Positions 24,650 to 37,047 of a stretch of DNA of 64,000 nt are shown here, one piece after another; the stretch's first letter is position 1; each line of letters opens with the position of its first letter. This DNA comes from Megamerina dolium (lineage: Eukaryota; Arthropoda; Insecta; Diptera; Megamerinidae). Under the pieces are notes generated by a model. The model searched no databases. It saw only the letters and a program-made list of their open reading frames with translations, and was not told where the DNA came from. The stretch spans positions 37,052,540-37,116,539 of the forward strand of contig OY978527.1 of assembly GCA_963854835.1 (NCBI GenBank), written 5' to 3'. Position numbers and translations under genes: made by a program.

Positions 24650-26690
24650 GAAATTAATGAAAGAGTATAGCAAAACTAACATATGTATACCACAACACTA
24701 AGAACAACAACAACAAACAATACCAACTACATACAATCATGATTTGCAGTATACATGATACATGTTTACAAACTGATGCAACATGTAACTTCTACTTATG
24801 AGACGCACTAAGGATAAATATCGAAACAACGAAACAAGACAATACGAATAATACAATTGCATCATGTACATTTACAGAATATACAATATTTCTAGCTAGA
24901 TTTTTACACATACATTTACATGTTCATATTGATGATTGATACCCTGTAGGAGCTGTTATATATTATGTACTTCTCATACGACCAGTACTTACAGCTATTA
25001 AATACATTTTTAATAAAAATTAAAACAAAACTAGAAATAGATAAAAATTCAAAAGACATTTTCGAAATGTATAAAAGAAAAGATTATCATAATTTTGTAT
25101 TAAAAATGGTAAAAGGGCTACCGAAACTTTTCAAAAAGCTTCAAATTGCTTATGGTGTTGATTGTTCATCCACAAATCACAGTTTTTTGTACTGAAAATC
25201 AAATTTTTTTGTGTTGAAGTCCACGACGAAAAATTGCTAAAGAATATCTGGCCTCCAGATGTACTAAAAGTACTAAAAGTATTGAAAATTTATCATTTTA
25301 AAATTTATTCATATATGAATATATTTTGAGACACATATTAAATTCATCCACTTACAAATAAATACTACATGTATTAAGGTATACCTAATGGGTATATGTA
25401 TGTGTATATGTCTTTAATCAAAATCTCAGCATACATTCGTATGAATATGGGCACTAAGATACATACATAAATACTTAAATATCCACATACTCGTATGTAA
25501 TCTAGGAATTTGAAATTTTGCAGCAAGACCAAATGATTGTGGCAAGCAAAAGAAGAGGATTATATATCATGACGATGATGATGATGATGAATGTTGCAAT
25601 ACAAATCCTTCATCGGCATCGTATAAAACGCGTAACGTGGGCAACAATATTTTGTGGTTATTCTACATTTCTACATTACACTACAGTGGCCGCAAAAATT
25701 CGTACTATCGTCACAACTTTTCGAAAAAAAAAAAAATGAAAATACAAGAGGCAATGGTGATATTGAATTGAAATATGTTTGTAAAGTTTACAAATTCAGA
25801 AATAATTACGCGAATAAGTAAGAGATAAAGGGTTCCATTATAAATAAAGGAATGGTAGTGCTATCATCCATCGCCATCACCCCATACATACACAACATAC
25901 TCGTACATATGTATTGTACTTGTGTAAGTGGTGTAGTTTTTTCCATCTATATGAGAGTAAATTCATATCGACAAGTCAATTTTATTACATCCTTTTATCA
26001 TTTACATTCCACTTAAGATGGTTTTTGTTTTTCATGTGCGGATCTCTTTCTCGTTTTCATTTAAATAAACATCATCACCAATAGCAACCACCAGATTCAT
26101 TAACCATGAACTAACTTACAATGTTTATAACAACCCTAATTGTCTTGTATTACATACAGTTGCATCACTAGCGAAAATTAAGTATTTCCCATATGTGGCA
26201 TATACAATTATAGTTGGAAATATTTATTGTTGTTGTTATAGAACGTATTTGTATAGCAACAATACATTATTTTTTCTCTTTTCATTATCATTTTATTTCT
26301 GTGGTTTACAAGCATTTTACTTCCTCTACTTTCATTTCTAATGAGCATAAGTTGCTGTAACACAATATATCGAGAGTGAAACAGTCAGTAGAGTAGAGAA
26401 TGTTAGAATTGCATTTGAAATAAACATTTAATTTAAAAATAAATTTTCAAATGTAAATATATGGATATGTATACACAGTCTTACAAATAAATAACCGCAA
26501 TTGGAATTAACAAATAAATGAAACACTTTGTGATAGAAAATATAAATCTTTCCTCTTTGAAGTAAAGTGTGCTTTAGGTGGTTGTGTCTAGAAAAGTCCA
26601 ACATCAATATTGATTAGCATTTAAAATTTAAGGAGCATTATCCACAAAATAATGAAATGGATAATATGGGAGTTCTACATCATTTGATTT
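20600..26690. other. No gene seen; long AT-rich intron-like stretch with microsatellites
   Basis: It contains (TAG)n at 21535-21555, an (AACC)n-like run at 22297-22340, (AC)n at about 22574-22605, (CT)n at 24311-24327, (GA)n at 24610-24646 and (GAT)n near 25570-25590. No exon with laminin-EGF or netrin C-terminal similarity was recognised on the minus strand. Open frames here are short and low-complexity. Confidence 0.55.
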
Positions 26691-26692
26691 GT

Positions 26693-26967
26693 TCAAATTA
26701 AATTAATATGTGGCACTTAAAGCCCCAAAGGGCGAGTTTCTCTTCCATTACTGTTGTGCGTGTTAAATTTTGGGCAGTATTAGAAGGGACCTACTTATTT
26801 TAGTCGGTTCCGAACTGCAGAACATCATAGAGTTCTTTTTTTTTTTAGAAGCTTTGCCATGGCAAATTGTTTTCGATATTAAATTTGTTATGCCTCTACC
26901 GGGGATTGAACCCACAACCTACACAGATCAGAAGACCAACACACTAATCACTGAGCTACGGTACCCA
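26693..26967 (-). mobile_element. tRNA-derived SINE with an internal deletion
   Basis: Minus strand: box A region CTCAGTGATT near 26945-26957 and box B GGTTCAATCCC near 26903-26913, then the body, missing the block that encodes the CCCACCTGT segment. The 3' part has the GCCC-UUUG-GGGC terminal hairpin near 26719-26730. Confidence 0.85.
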
Positions 26968-27109
26968 TATCCATAGGCCAAAAATATCTCGACATTCGCC
27001 TGATTTAACATCGTGTGACAATTTTCTTCTTCATTGATCTTAAATCTGAAATCGTTGTTTATATAGATTTTATATTAATCTTCCTATAAATAGTGATACT
27101 AGAGTAAAC

Positions 27110-27240
27110 GCGGCTTTCAGCGCCCTCTTACAGCTCGTACGCCATATGTCACCAAGGCTGTGAGGTCGCGAATCAATCGAAATCCCATCCGTAAACAATA
27201 CATTGTAGCACGTGAATGGGATATAACTTGTTAAAAAATA
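27110..27240 (+). pseudogene. Tc1/mariner transposase N-terminal fragment
   Basis: The frame reads ARTPYVTKAVRSRINRNPIR then KQYIVAREWDI. This is the linker-plus-second-helix region of a Tc1/mariner subgroup whose usual pattern is RT..V.AVR.RI.RNP.RKQ..MARE. The same subgroup is represented more fully at 56775-57765. Only this part survives. Confidence 0.6.
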
Positions 27241-27244
27241 TATC

Positions 27245-28265
27245 AGTGAGACATTTTAAATAAGAGACATTTTAAACAATGCAGTGGAGCCCTCAAACCA
27301 AACTATGTTCCAAAGGAAACTATGGACATTTCAAAAAGACTTTGCGACCGCTCAAAAAAGTTAATTCATTCATTCATCCATTAGCCATCATTCAACACAG
27401 ATCTCAAAATGCTTTACCACAATTAGTAGTCAATTTTAGAAGACATGGTCTGTAGTTAATGTCATCGCAAACATTTTCTCATTAATAACGTCCATGCAAC
27501 GATCTATGAGTGGCCTTAAATACTTCGTAGCTTGCTATTGCCACAATAATTTGTGTAATGCTGTAAAAATAGCCTATATCAACATACAAGACTATACACT
27601 TTTTCCATGAAACTTTATGAAAACCTAAAATAACTGCAAAATCAAATCGCATTCATCAATATCTATGACTCAAAATTCCCAATTTATTTCCATTAGTCAA
27701 AGCTCCATGCGCTATGCTTAGTATATGGGATCCTATTTTAAATAAAAATACTATAATTATAATTGGTTTTCACATCTTTTAACTTCAAATTGCGGATATT
27801 TAATTGTCAGTCATGTACACGTATATACCTTTTATTTTAATTAAAACACAATGAACCATGAACCAAGAACCATGAACCACTCTCCCTCAACAGCGTCGCT
27901 ACGTCGCAATTAATGCAACTAAATAAGAACTTCTTTTCTATTAAAAGTCACCCCAAAGTCCAGCCAAACTGTTGTACTATTAAAATTTTTCATTTAACTT
28001 TATACATAAGTATTCTTACTATAATATCGTCATTCGATGTTCCTATTCGTACCTGTAATCAGACTCTTATGACAATAAAGAAACTCATCATCGTTAAGCT
28101 TCAACGAATTCATTGTGGACGACACAGAAATGTACCAGAAATGTAACTCTTAAAGAAAATGAATATTTTCATACATTGAAAGTTAGGTAGCTTAATGTGA
28201 TATTTGAGAAAAAATGGGAGTGTTTACTTTGATTTCAACTAAAACTTAAAATAGAAATTACGTAC
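27245..28265. other. No gene seen
   Basis: AT-rich DNA with a tandem-like GAACCATGAACCA stretch near 27851-27880. No coding content recognised. Confidence 0.45.
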
Positions 28266-28269
28266 TATA

Positions 28270-29336
28270 TACAATGTGATTCATGGTAGAAAATACGATG
28301 GGAAGTAATGAAAATGCTCTATTTGATATGTTTTTATAAAATGATTTATTGTTCCCTTGGCTAATGCACAACAATATAAATATTTTATTCACTCTCTTTG
28401 ATTCCCTAAAACTTTGGCTCAATTTGTTCGTGTAGTCAGATGAAAAAGTGCGCCATTGGCATTGAAGGAAAGCGCCGAGCTACTTCAAATTTCTATATGT
28501 TTTTTCTCGGAGCATGGAGTTAATGATGCCCTAAACATTTTCAATTGAATTGCAGTCTACTGACTGCGGTGGCCAAAACATTTGATGAATCTCATGTCAA
28601 CTTTTGTTTTTTCGATCATTGTCTTCCAATCAATAGAAGCAAACTCCGGTTTCATGTGCCGTGCAGTCAGTTTCCTTGTGAATACGATCAATGTACCACA
28701 ACCACGTTCACAAAGGCATTGTAAACATGAAGTCGATGGATTCAATTATCAAAACGACGATTCGTCAATGTAAATAACTTTTCTCCAATCGGCGTATAAA
28801 TTTTCAATTGCACTATGCATGCGTTTTTCAATATAAATATCTGTCAACAAAGGTTTTTGCATCGTAAAACGATATCTTAACTGATATTGCAATAATCTTC
28901 ATCGTATTGTTGACTGCGATGCCTGTATATTAGAGTATGCAATCGTTGGACGGCTTGACGAGCTGAAGTAGCTGGATTTTGTAGAATTGAGCAATGTGCT
29001 GATCTTTCCGTGATGTTATTGCTACGTTTGGCTTGATGTTAGGACGGTCATTTCACATTTCCATTGCTCCAACGAATGACTTTGACTTTTTCATTACTTT
29101 GTCAACCGCTGCAATGTTTCAATGCTTAGTTTCGAGCCACGATGGTGACAAACTGAGAACACTGCTTCAAAACGTTTTTTGAAATACTCGGAATTCATAA
29201 CTAAAGACTGACAGCGCTGTCAAACTCAGATAGTGGATTAGCCATAAGTTGCATCTGGGCTTACAGAGGTCACAGAGAGATTTGACATTTATTAGCGGTT
29301 TTTCGTCGTATTTTCTACAGTGAATCACACTATATC
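28270..29336 (-). mobile_element. Tc1-like element with ~26 bp terminal inverted repeats and decayed transposase
   Basis: The left end (28271-28297) and the right end (29309-29335) are inverted copies sharing TGTGATTCA and GTAGAAAATACGA. On the minus strand the interior reads: MNSEYFKKRFEAV near 29197; a QKPLLTDIYIEKRMH block with DWRKVIYIDESSF (first catalytic aspartate region) near 28860-28760; and a C-terminal HRSQ-TAIQLKMF-like block near 28575-28535, corresponding to the WPPQSPDLNPIEN region of Tc1 transposases. Stops interrupt it. About 1.07 kb, somewhat shorter than a typical full Tc1-type element. Confidence 0.75.
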
Positions 29337-29410
29337 TACAACGAATGTTTTTTGAAAAATAGTGCTACAGAACCAATAAATGAAGATTTATTAGTCAGTG
29401 ATAATTTTAT

Positions 29411-29570
29411 TTAAAAAAAATTAATAAATATTTAGCACTTATAAGCCCCGAAAAGTTCTTTAGCCAAGCATCTCTTCTAGTACTGTTCGTGTGAAATTTT
29501 GAACAGCATTAGAAGAGATCTACTTCTATTAGCCGACTCCGAACGGCAGAACCCTTGTGACATAATTTTT
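29411..29570 (-). mobile_element. 5'-truncated SINE fragment
   Basis: Minus strand: the second half of the SINE, from the GTTCTGCCGTTCGGA block to the ATATTTATTAAT tail. The terminal hairpin is broken in this copy. Confidence 0.8.
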
Positions 29571-30110
29571 TTTTTTTTTGCTAAGATTTGTCACAATCAC
29601 TTTTTTCATGACAAATTTTAACGTTATTAAAGTACAAATAATTGATAATTTTTTCGGTGCTCAAAATTTTGCAAAAACAATGTGTTTGAATGATATTGGA
29701 AAAATAAACTAAGTGAAATATGAAGAAAATATGTTAATATGTGTTTCTAGCGAGTAATTTTTTTTGTGAAAATTTACTAATATTTGGTTCGGATTATATT
29801 CTCTTTAAGTAGTATTTTTTAAATTTCCCTAAACCACATTCTCTACTATTGCAAAAAAAAATATTTTCTTTCTTATACGATTTGTCCATTATAATTGGAA
29901 AAGTTGTAGTCATTTTAAATGTATGTGAATCTATTTCGAATTCTTCAGTTAAGCTTACTCATCAGAATATCAATCACTATATAACTGAAATTACTGATTA
30001 ATTAATATTCCCATTTCGAAATATTTTAAACTGGAATCTAAAATTCTAGTTCTAATGACAACGTAGAAAAATCTGTGAATTATCATCATGCTGTGAGCTC
30101 TCGAATAATA

Positions 30111-30686
30111 CAGGGTGATTTTTTAGCAACTTTCTTTTTGACAATACTGTTTTTGACAGCTCAGTTGTTTTCGTGGAACATGTTACTGTCAAACATGTTT
30201 AGTTTAGTCTATAATTTAACCATGAATCGACTTACAAATGAACAACGCTTGCAGATTATTGAATTTTATTATCAAAATTCATGCTCGGTTCATTCATTCA
30301 TTCATTTTATGGTCAGTTTGGGCGACCTTCTGAGGCGGCTATTCGGAATCTTGTAACTAAATTTTTCACCAAATTTACGTGATTGGACATTCAACCACCA
30401 ACACGCTTACGTAGAGCGCATACAGAAGAAAATACCGCAGCTGTATCCGCCAGTGTAGTTGATGACCGTGAATTATCGATTTATTCGTTAAATACCGTCC
30501 GATATGTTGCATAGAGTAAGCCAAAATTGGACCCAGCGCAGCCGCGGTCAATATTTACATGAAATCTTCTTTAAACATTGAATGATAGATCGTTCTATCG
30601 ACTCAAATGAAGATTTCATACATTTCTCTAAATTTTATGTTTTATTTTTTGAAATCAAATCCGAAGGTTCTTAAAAAATCACCCTG
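30111..30686 (+). mobile_element. Internally deleted Tc1/mariner element with intact terminal inverted repeats
   Basis: Ends CAGGGTGATTTTTTA (30111-30125) and its near reverse complement (30671-30686) are flanked by TA on both sides, the expected target duplication. Inside, the start of a transposase is visible (MNRLTNEQRLQIIEFYYQNS at about 30222), then a degraded linker near 30400-30470, and the last codons (QRSRGQYLHEIFFKH) near 30535-30580. The catalytic middle is deleted, leaving 576 bp, a typical route to a MITE. Confidence 0.88.
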
Positions 30687-30689
30687 TAT

Positions 30690-33600
30690 AATGTCTATAT
30701 GTGTTATTGACGGACACTTGGCATGTGCCCATTGTACGTTTTACGAGCTTAAGATGTAACACATTTCTTCTTTGCCATCAAAACGTCACAACAAATCTGA
30801 TTAAATTTTGAAATTATGAACCCTTTTTTCTCAAAATCGACTAAATCGATTTAATGTTGAATATATACAATTTGCATAATTCATAATTCAACATAATTAT
30901 TTAAATGCTTGCAATAGCAATAACAAAGAGTAAATATATAATATTTTATTGCGCTGCGCAAATTATATTATGTATATACACAATATTACGTTGCAAAGAG
31001 GAGAAAAAATACGAAATGCGAAATTAAAAAAAAAAAAAAGATAAACAGGCCTTCGAATCATACAAAACACAAAATACGCATAATAATAATCTTGCTACTC
31101 ATCCTTTTTAATACGCCATCAAATTGCCTTGGTTACTTTTACGAATAAATCCTTTAATAAGCCAAATTTGGTAACTATGAAATGTACATGAAAATATGGA
31201 CACAAAGCAATAAGGAGGATGAATGAAATTAAATAAAAATTCGTAGCAAATCGACTGCAGCTGTTAAAATTTTCCACCAACAACAACAAGAACAACATTC
31301 AATGCATTGCTTGCAATCACATTAAATTAACCCCCAACGATGGAATGAAGAAGAACGAAAAAATAGTAGAATATGCAATCACATAACGACTTTGAAAGTC
31401 CGCACATATCGTACGAGTATGGTATAATACATATTGTACGTACATCAATAATAAAAAGGGGCGACTGAGACTGATGCTGGCTTTTCAAAAAGGAATCTAA
31501 TAAAAACATTAATGCCACTTGCCTCAAAACTCTCACTCACTCACCACTTACCAAATTGGAATGATAATCAAACAATAACAAATATTGTTCATACATAGTG
31601 CACAAGCAGCAGTATAGAAGAGCACTAAGTATACTATCGATGTTATGTGAGTGTGCCACAAAATTGACACAAAACACAATACAATCATCATCATCATCAT
31701 CATCATCATTGTGATGATGCCGCGCCGTCAACATCAATGGACGTTTCATACAATTTGTGTTTCTTTTTTTTTCACCCAAAATATGCATGCAAGGTAATAC
31801 ACACAATAGAAATATCAATACCAAAATTGAATTTAAGGCACTCAATAGCCAACCAGATGCCGTGCAAATTTTTCAGTTACAATTGTTCAGAGCTCGAATG
31901 AAAATTTTTGGAAAACCTTTCAGTACAAAACAATTTGGCGAATATGAACATTAAGCAGCAAAAATGATGAATGTAAATATTAATGTGTGTGGAATCAATG
32001 AATTGGAATTGTAATATCGATCGCTATATACATACAATAAATGTATAGAGCAAAGGCATTCGTTGTGAATACGATTGAGATTGAATGAGCTCGAATGGAC
32101 GTGTTCAATCAAAATGAATGAATGAATGAATGAATGACAAAGCGAAACAATAGCGACACTCAGATGTGAGACGTGGACACGAGGACAAGGCAAAACCAGC
32201 AGAGACAGCTTGATAGATTCATATCGACAGACGTGCAGACCTTTAGATAACCGTTTGCAGGCAAACAACCCAATAGACATTGGCACAATTCATACAGAAA
32301 GAGAGAGTGAGTGAGGCATCAGAACAAAACTCTCTTGGATGCACATCGAATGAATCGACAAACATTTTTTTTGCAAAAGTAATAAATGCATAAAATTTTA
32401 TAATAAAAATAAACAGAAGCACCCGCTGCTCAACAATAACAACAAACAACAGCTGAACAATGATAATAAAATAAAAAAATAAAAAAATAGTCAGACCAGC
32501 AAAGCTGAACATTTTCAAGAGGTCCATGTTGACCACAATAATATGTGATGTAAAAAAGAAAGATAACAAAAACAACAAAAATTAGATAATACACTTTCGT
32601 TTTGTCAGTTATACGTGTGTGTGTGTGTGTGTATGTATAAATTGGTACAATAGAACCAGCCCTACATATAAAAATACCTTACAAGCAACCCTCGTACATT
32701 TGTGCAAATAATAAACACCATCTCAGCATCATCATAGAGACAAAACCAAATAAACAAACAAACAAAAACAAAAAAAAAAAAAACAAAAAAACATTTATAC
32801 AGCCGATTAAAGAACGAGCAAGTAGTGGAAGTGAGGCGACCATTTATGAAGAATATTTCCTATTTTGTGATCTCGGTAAATTCACCAAGCCAACCGACCG
32901 AACGAACGACCGTCAGCATCATCAACGTGTGCATAAATCTTATTATGAGGCAAGCATCCCTTAATCGTAAACATAACAAGCATAAGGTAGCATAAATGTG
33001 TGTGCGTGTATGTGTGTGTGTGCATTGGTGGTTGGATCTAAATACATAGTGTAAGGAGCAGAAGGATGAATTGGTGCTGCCTTCGTTCATTTTGGTTACC
33101 TTTGATGCAGAGTTCATGGTAGATAGTCAGTCGTATACATGCTATGGTTTGAATATGAATTTATAAACATACACACACACACACACACACTTACAAGCAT
33201 ATAAATATTTTTGGCACATATTCCTCTTCTACATTGTACAAACTCAATATCGACACACGTTTCGTACGTTCATTTATTTCTAATTTTTTTTTTTTTTTAC
33301 TTTATTTTGTTCCGCAGGTTCTTCTAAAATGAGAATTTCCCAATAGACTGTTTTTTTTTTTTCTGGGGAGAGACTGTGCATGTGAGAGGAAGAAGATGAA
33401 CAATTTTTATGATGTCGCGTCGTGGACTCATAAAAGTAGCATTCTTTGCAAGGCATTTTTTGCCCATTTATACGTTCGTTGGCAATAATTTATCCCCAAA
33501 TTCGTAAAGTCAATATAATTTCCTTCGGAACACACCAACAAAAAAAAAAGACCACCACTGTTGCAGCTACTACTACTACTACTACTACTGCTGCTATTCG

Positions 33601-35005
33601 TTTGACTCATACTTATGTTGCTGCAATAAGTTGATATGAGAGTTTACTGTGTTGTTTGTTTGCTTGTTTGCCTGTTGCGGTTGTTGGCCTTTGATGCCGC
33701 CAACATTTTGTCGTTTATGAGGTTTTTGATATTAAAGCCCATTGCACACCATAGCTCACGTATATTTGATATGGAGTAAGCAATTTTTTTTTTTTTTTTT
33801 TTTTTTGACTTGTCCATTATCATCTTTTGCTCGAAACTCTCCAATGGGACTTTTGTGACCTTCGACATATATTTTTTTTTCGATAGGCCGATGGTACCAC
33901 TTTGAGTGTGACTGGCAGTGCGTGTGTAATATACACACACGCTTGTTGTATTTGTATGTTTGCTCTCTTTTATTTTGATTAATTTCCTCTGCAACGTCTT
34001 TTTATCATTGTTGTTGTTGTTGTTTTTTTTTTTGTTATTTTAAAATAAGACAAGGGTTCATGTATTCAGTTAGATTGCAACAGAAGGAAGGTGACGGTGA
34101 CGTAGGAAGATGTTGCGTGTGATGTTTATATACATATGTATATATACTTATACTATGGGCTGTGTGTTGGTGGAAGGCATTGTTAAGGTGTTTTTGAATA
34201 GTAGGACAGCAGCAACAGCAGCAGCAGCTAAGCAATAAATAGGAAGTCAAAAGCGTGTGAGAGAGAGCATGAGACAGATTAAGTAAAGTTAATCGGTTGT
34301 AATTTATCGATGTCAACATAAAACATGCATACGAGTACTACGACGTGTTTAATGTGGTGTTTTTTTTTTTTTTTTTGTTTTTTTTTTATATATAAAAATG
34401 TGTTTTTCTTGTGCCATTCTTTGTATTGCATTTATATTATTGTTGATTATATATTTATTTTTTTGTCTAAGGTGACAACGTTTATGTGGTATAAAGTTTT
34501 GAGGTGGAAAAGTGGATACACATAATTGGATAATTCGTAATTTATTAAAAGACATGTCTACAATATATATATATTTGTATATGGAAAATAAAATTTATGA
34601 TACCTAAAGTGTAAAAGTGCTGCTGCTGTTGGTTGTCTTCTTAATGTTTTTACAAAATTTGTATGTAAAAAAGAGCAAACATCGTATTTACACCAGCTCG
34701 TATACATATGTGGGATATTTCTAAAATGTTAAATTATACTAAATTGATATTACAAAGTGTTATTTTATTAATCCAAATCAATCAACATCATGTTAATTCA
34801 ATTTCAGTGAAATACTAGCTTCAAGAATGTACAATTAATCAAGATAACAGAGATTTTTTTGAAACAAAAAACAAAGAATATGTGCTACACTATAAATTAT
34901 TGTTAATTATGGTGTAAAAGCACATATTTTATAACAAAAACTGATTAGTTTTGCACCGCAGATTTTGGAGATGGCTGCATATTTGGTGATATAGAAGATA
35001 TTATC
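30690..35005. other. No gene seen; AT-rich intron-like DNA with many microsatellites
   Basis: It contains (TCA)n at 31684-31709, (TGAA)n at 32114-32137, (GT)n at 32615-32633, (AC)n at 33170-33190, (TAC)n near 33568-33590, and long poly-T runs near 33786 and 34362. Open frames are low-complexity. No netrin exon recognised. Confidence 0.55.
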
Positions 35006-35007
35006 GG

Positions 35008-35905
35008 TTTTGTGCCATAAGGTCTGATTTTTTCAAACAAACACGCTTCTGAAACATAACATTTCAAGCTATATTTTCTGTGGAACTATATTTCTGGAAA
35101 TTTCGGTGTCAAAGAAAAACCTCGTTCTGGTCGGCCAGTCACTGAATAAGTCCATGACATTTTTCAACCGGTGAAGCTAGACCGGCATACAAACTCTCAG
35201 GTCATAGTGAAGGCACTAAATATCAACCATATGACAGTTTGGGATTATTTCAAAAAGGTTTTCTACTTAAAAAAACTCAAAGTTTAGGAGCCGCCTGAAT
35301 TAACGCAAAAAAACATGCTTAATCAAATTACTATCAGTGAAACGTAGCTCAAATGGAAAGAAATCGAATCGAATCTAAAGCAAATCATCACTCGCGATGG
35401 AGAATGAATTAAATACGAGAATACTAAATGAGAAAAATCATAGTTAAACGCCGATGGTCCAACATAAATGCCATCGAATTCTTGATTGACGGCAAACAAG
35501 ACGAGACTGACTGGATGATAATTGTTAGAGGATTATTACTATTACGAGCTGCTATAATTTGGTGTATTTTTTAATTCTGATCTCTACTGTTGACAGCTCG
35601 AGCGATTGAGAGAAGCACTCAAGAGAGAGTGATCAGAAGTGGCTAAGTTTTTTTCCATCATGATAATGTTGGGCTACCCACATCCATACCCAGCTACCGC
35701 AAAGCCCAGAACTTGCGTCATCTGACTACCATTTGTTTCGGTCTCTACAAAATTGTTTTGATGGAAAAAAAGTTGGCCGATAAAAGAGTCGCCGAAAATC
35801 AATTGTCCAAATTTTTCTTCGATAAACCACTGAGGTTCATTGTCGATGGAATTATGATTACTACACAAAAAATGTCAAAAGTTTATAGATAATTATGGCA
35901 CATTT
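35008..35905 (+). pseudogene. Mariner transposase relic
   Basis: The recognisable order is: VKEKPRSGRPVTE near 35110; the second helix-turn-helix VKALNINHMTVWDYFKK near 35208; KKLKV near 35270; a TISET block near 35330; NSDLYC-QLERLREALK near 35575-35625; and the C-terminal FHHDNVG and SDYHLF-SLQN-like blocks near 35655-35760. Stops are frequent. A 10 bp inverted pair, TGTGCCATAA at 35011-35020 and TTATGGCACA at 35893-35902, may be the element termini, but this is not the usual mariner end. Confidence 0.8.
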
Positions 35906-36787
35906 GAATATTAAAACTTGATTAATACTTTAATTTTTATTCAAAACTTTACCTAAAAACATGTGTAACCGAAATTCCATACACTTACTACCTTAAATTG
36001 TCTTGCTGAGGAATGTTTAAAGCATCAATTCAATATGCCATCATCATTAACAACACAATGTTTTCAAAATTGCATTCAAAATGATATAAATCCAATAAAT
36101 GACTCCCTGTGGTCATTTATCCTAAAGACAATCTCTAGCATAGAGAGTAGCTCATCATCAATATTATCATCAATAAATGCAATCAAGCGTCAACTTCTAC
36201 TCTTATAGTCGGCTTCACTCAAATACAAAGCATTACGTATACAATATATGCTGATATAAACCAAAAATTTGTTAAGCTTCTTCCAAAAACCAAAATAAAC
36301 GCTTCTTAATCACTTTTAACAATAACAATATGAACATATCCAGAGCCAACTCCATATAGGTAGGTATACATAGATGTACGTATGTAAACGAATATTTATG
36401 TATTGTAGTTTGCAAGCAATCCATCTAAACTGGCACTAACAGAAGCCAGTAACAAAATACCACAAAACGAGTTTTAGCTTCATAGTCGATGCAGTTATTT
36501 TTGTTTTTTTTTCTTTTCCATTGGTTGGCTTGTATATGTACCACAAAATGACCCCCTTACATATGAGTACAAATGCATACTTTGCATGCTTTTCTTGCTT
36601 AACTCATCGTCATCATCATAAATTTTTTCACAAAAACTCGTACATAGAAAATTCTCAATTTCAATTCTTCTTACCAAGCAGACAACCAATGAGCCAAACC
36701 AAAAACAAAATCATCTCTATTACCATCGACATGACATGAGTGAACATATTGTTTCTTGGCTTTCTTGGCTATGAGCTGACTGTCTGC

Positions 36788-36790
<3 letters not shown>
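35906..36790. other. No gene seen
   Basis: AT-rich unique-looking sequence between a mariner relic and the TC tract. No coding content recognised. Confidence 0.45.

Positions 36791-36859
<69 letters not shown>
36791..36859 (+). repeat. (TC)34-35 dinucleotide tract
   Basis: An almost perfect 69 bp TC run, read as (GA)n in the direction of netrin transcription. It begins about 190 bp inside the intron after the netrin donor. GA repeats are binding platforms for GAGA-type factors in flies, but a role here is inference. Confidence 0.95.
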
Positions 36860-36862
<3 letters not shown>

Positions 36863-37041
36863 TGAAAAACTACAAGCAATATGTTCGAATATCAGTTCGA
36901 TTTGACACCATCAACAATTCATAGTTTAAACGAGCCGAAGTGTATGTTTCATTCATTCATAGGAGAAGGCAAGCGGTGGAACGAGTCGAACGTATGACAT
37001 TTAGACAAGAGTCATGAAATATATAATATGGTTGTGTGTGT

Positions 37042-37047
37042 ACTTAC
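37042..37047 (-). promoter_or_regulatory. NetB: 5' splice donor of the netrin exon
   Basis: On the minus strand the exon ends ...TGCAAAA and is followed by GTAAGT, a strong donor consensus. The cut leaves the reading frame in phase 1 after the codons for N-E-C-K, just before the next laminin-EGF repeat would begin. Reading through gives an unrelated tail and a stop at about 37001. Confidence 0.9.

Noticed and set aside
33644..33994. 116-codon minus-strand open frame
   Set aside because: It runs across a poly-T tract and low-complexity sequence, and the predicted protein has a lysine run from that tract.
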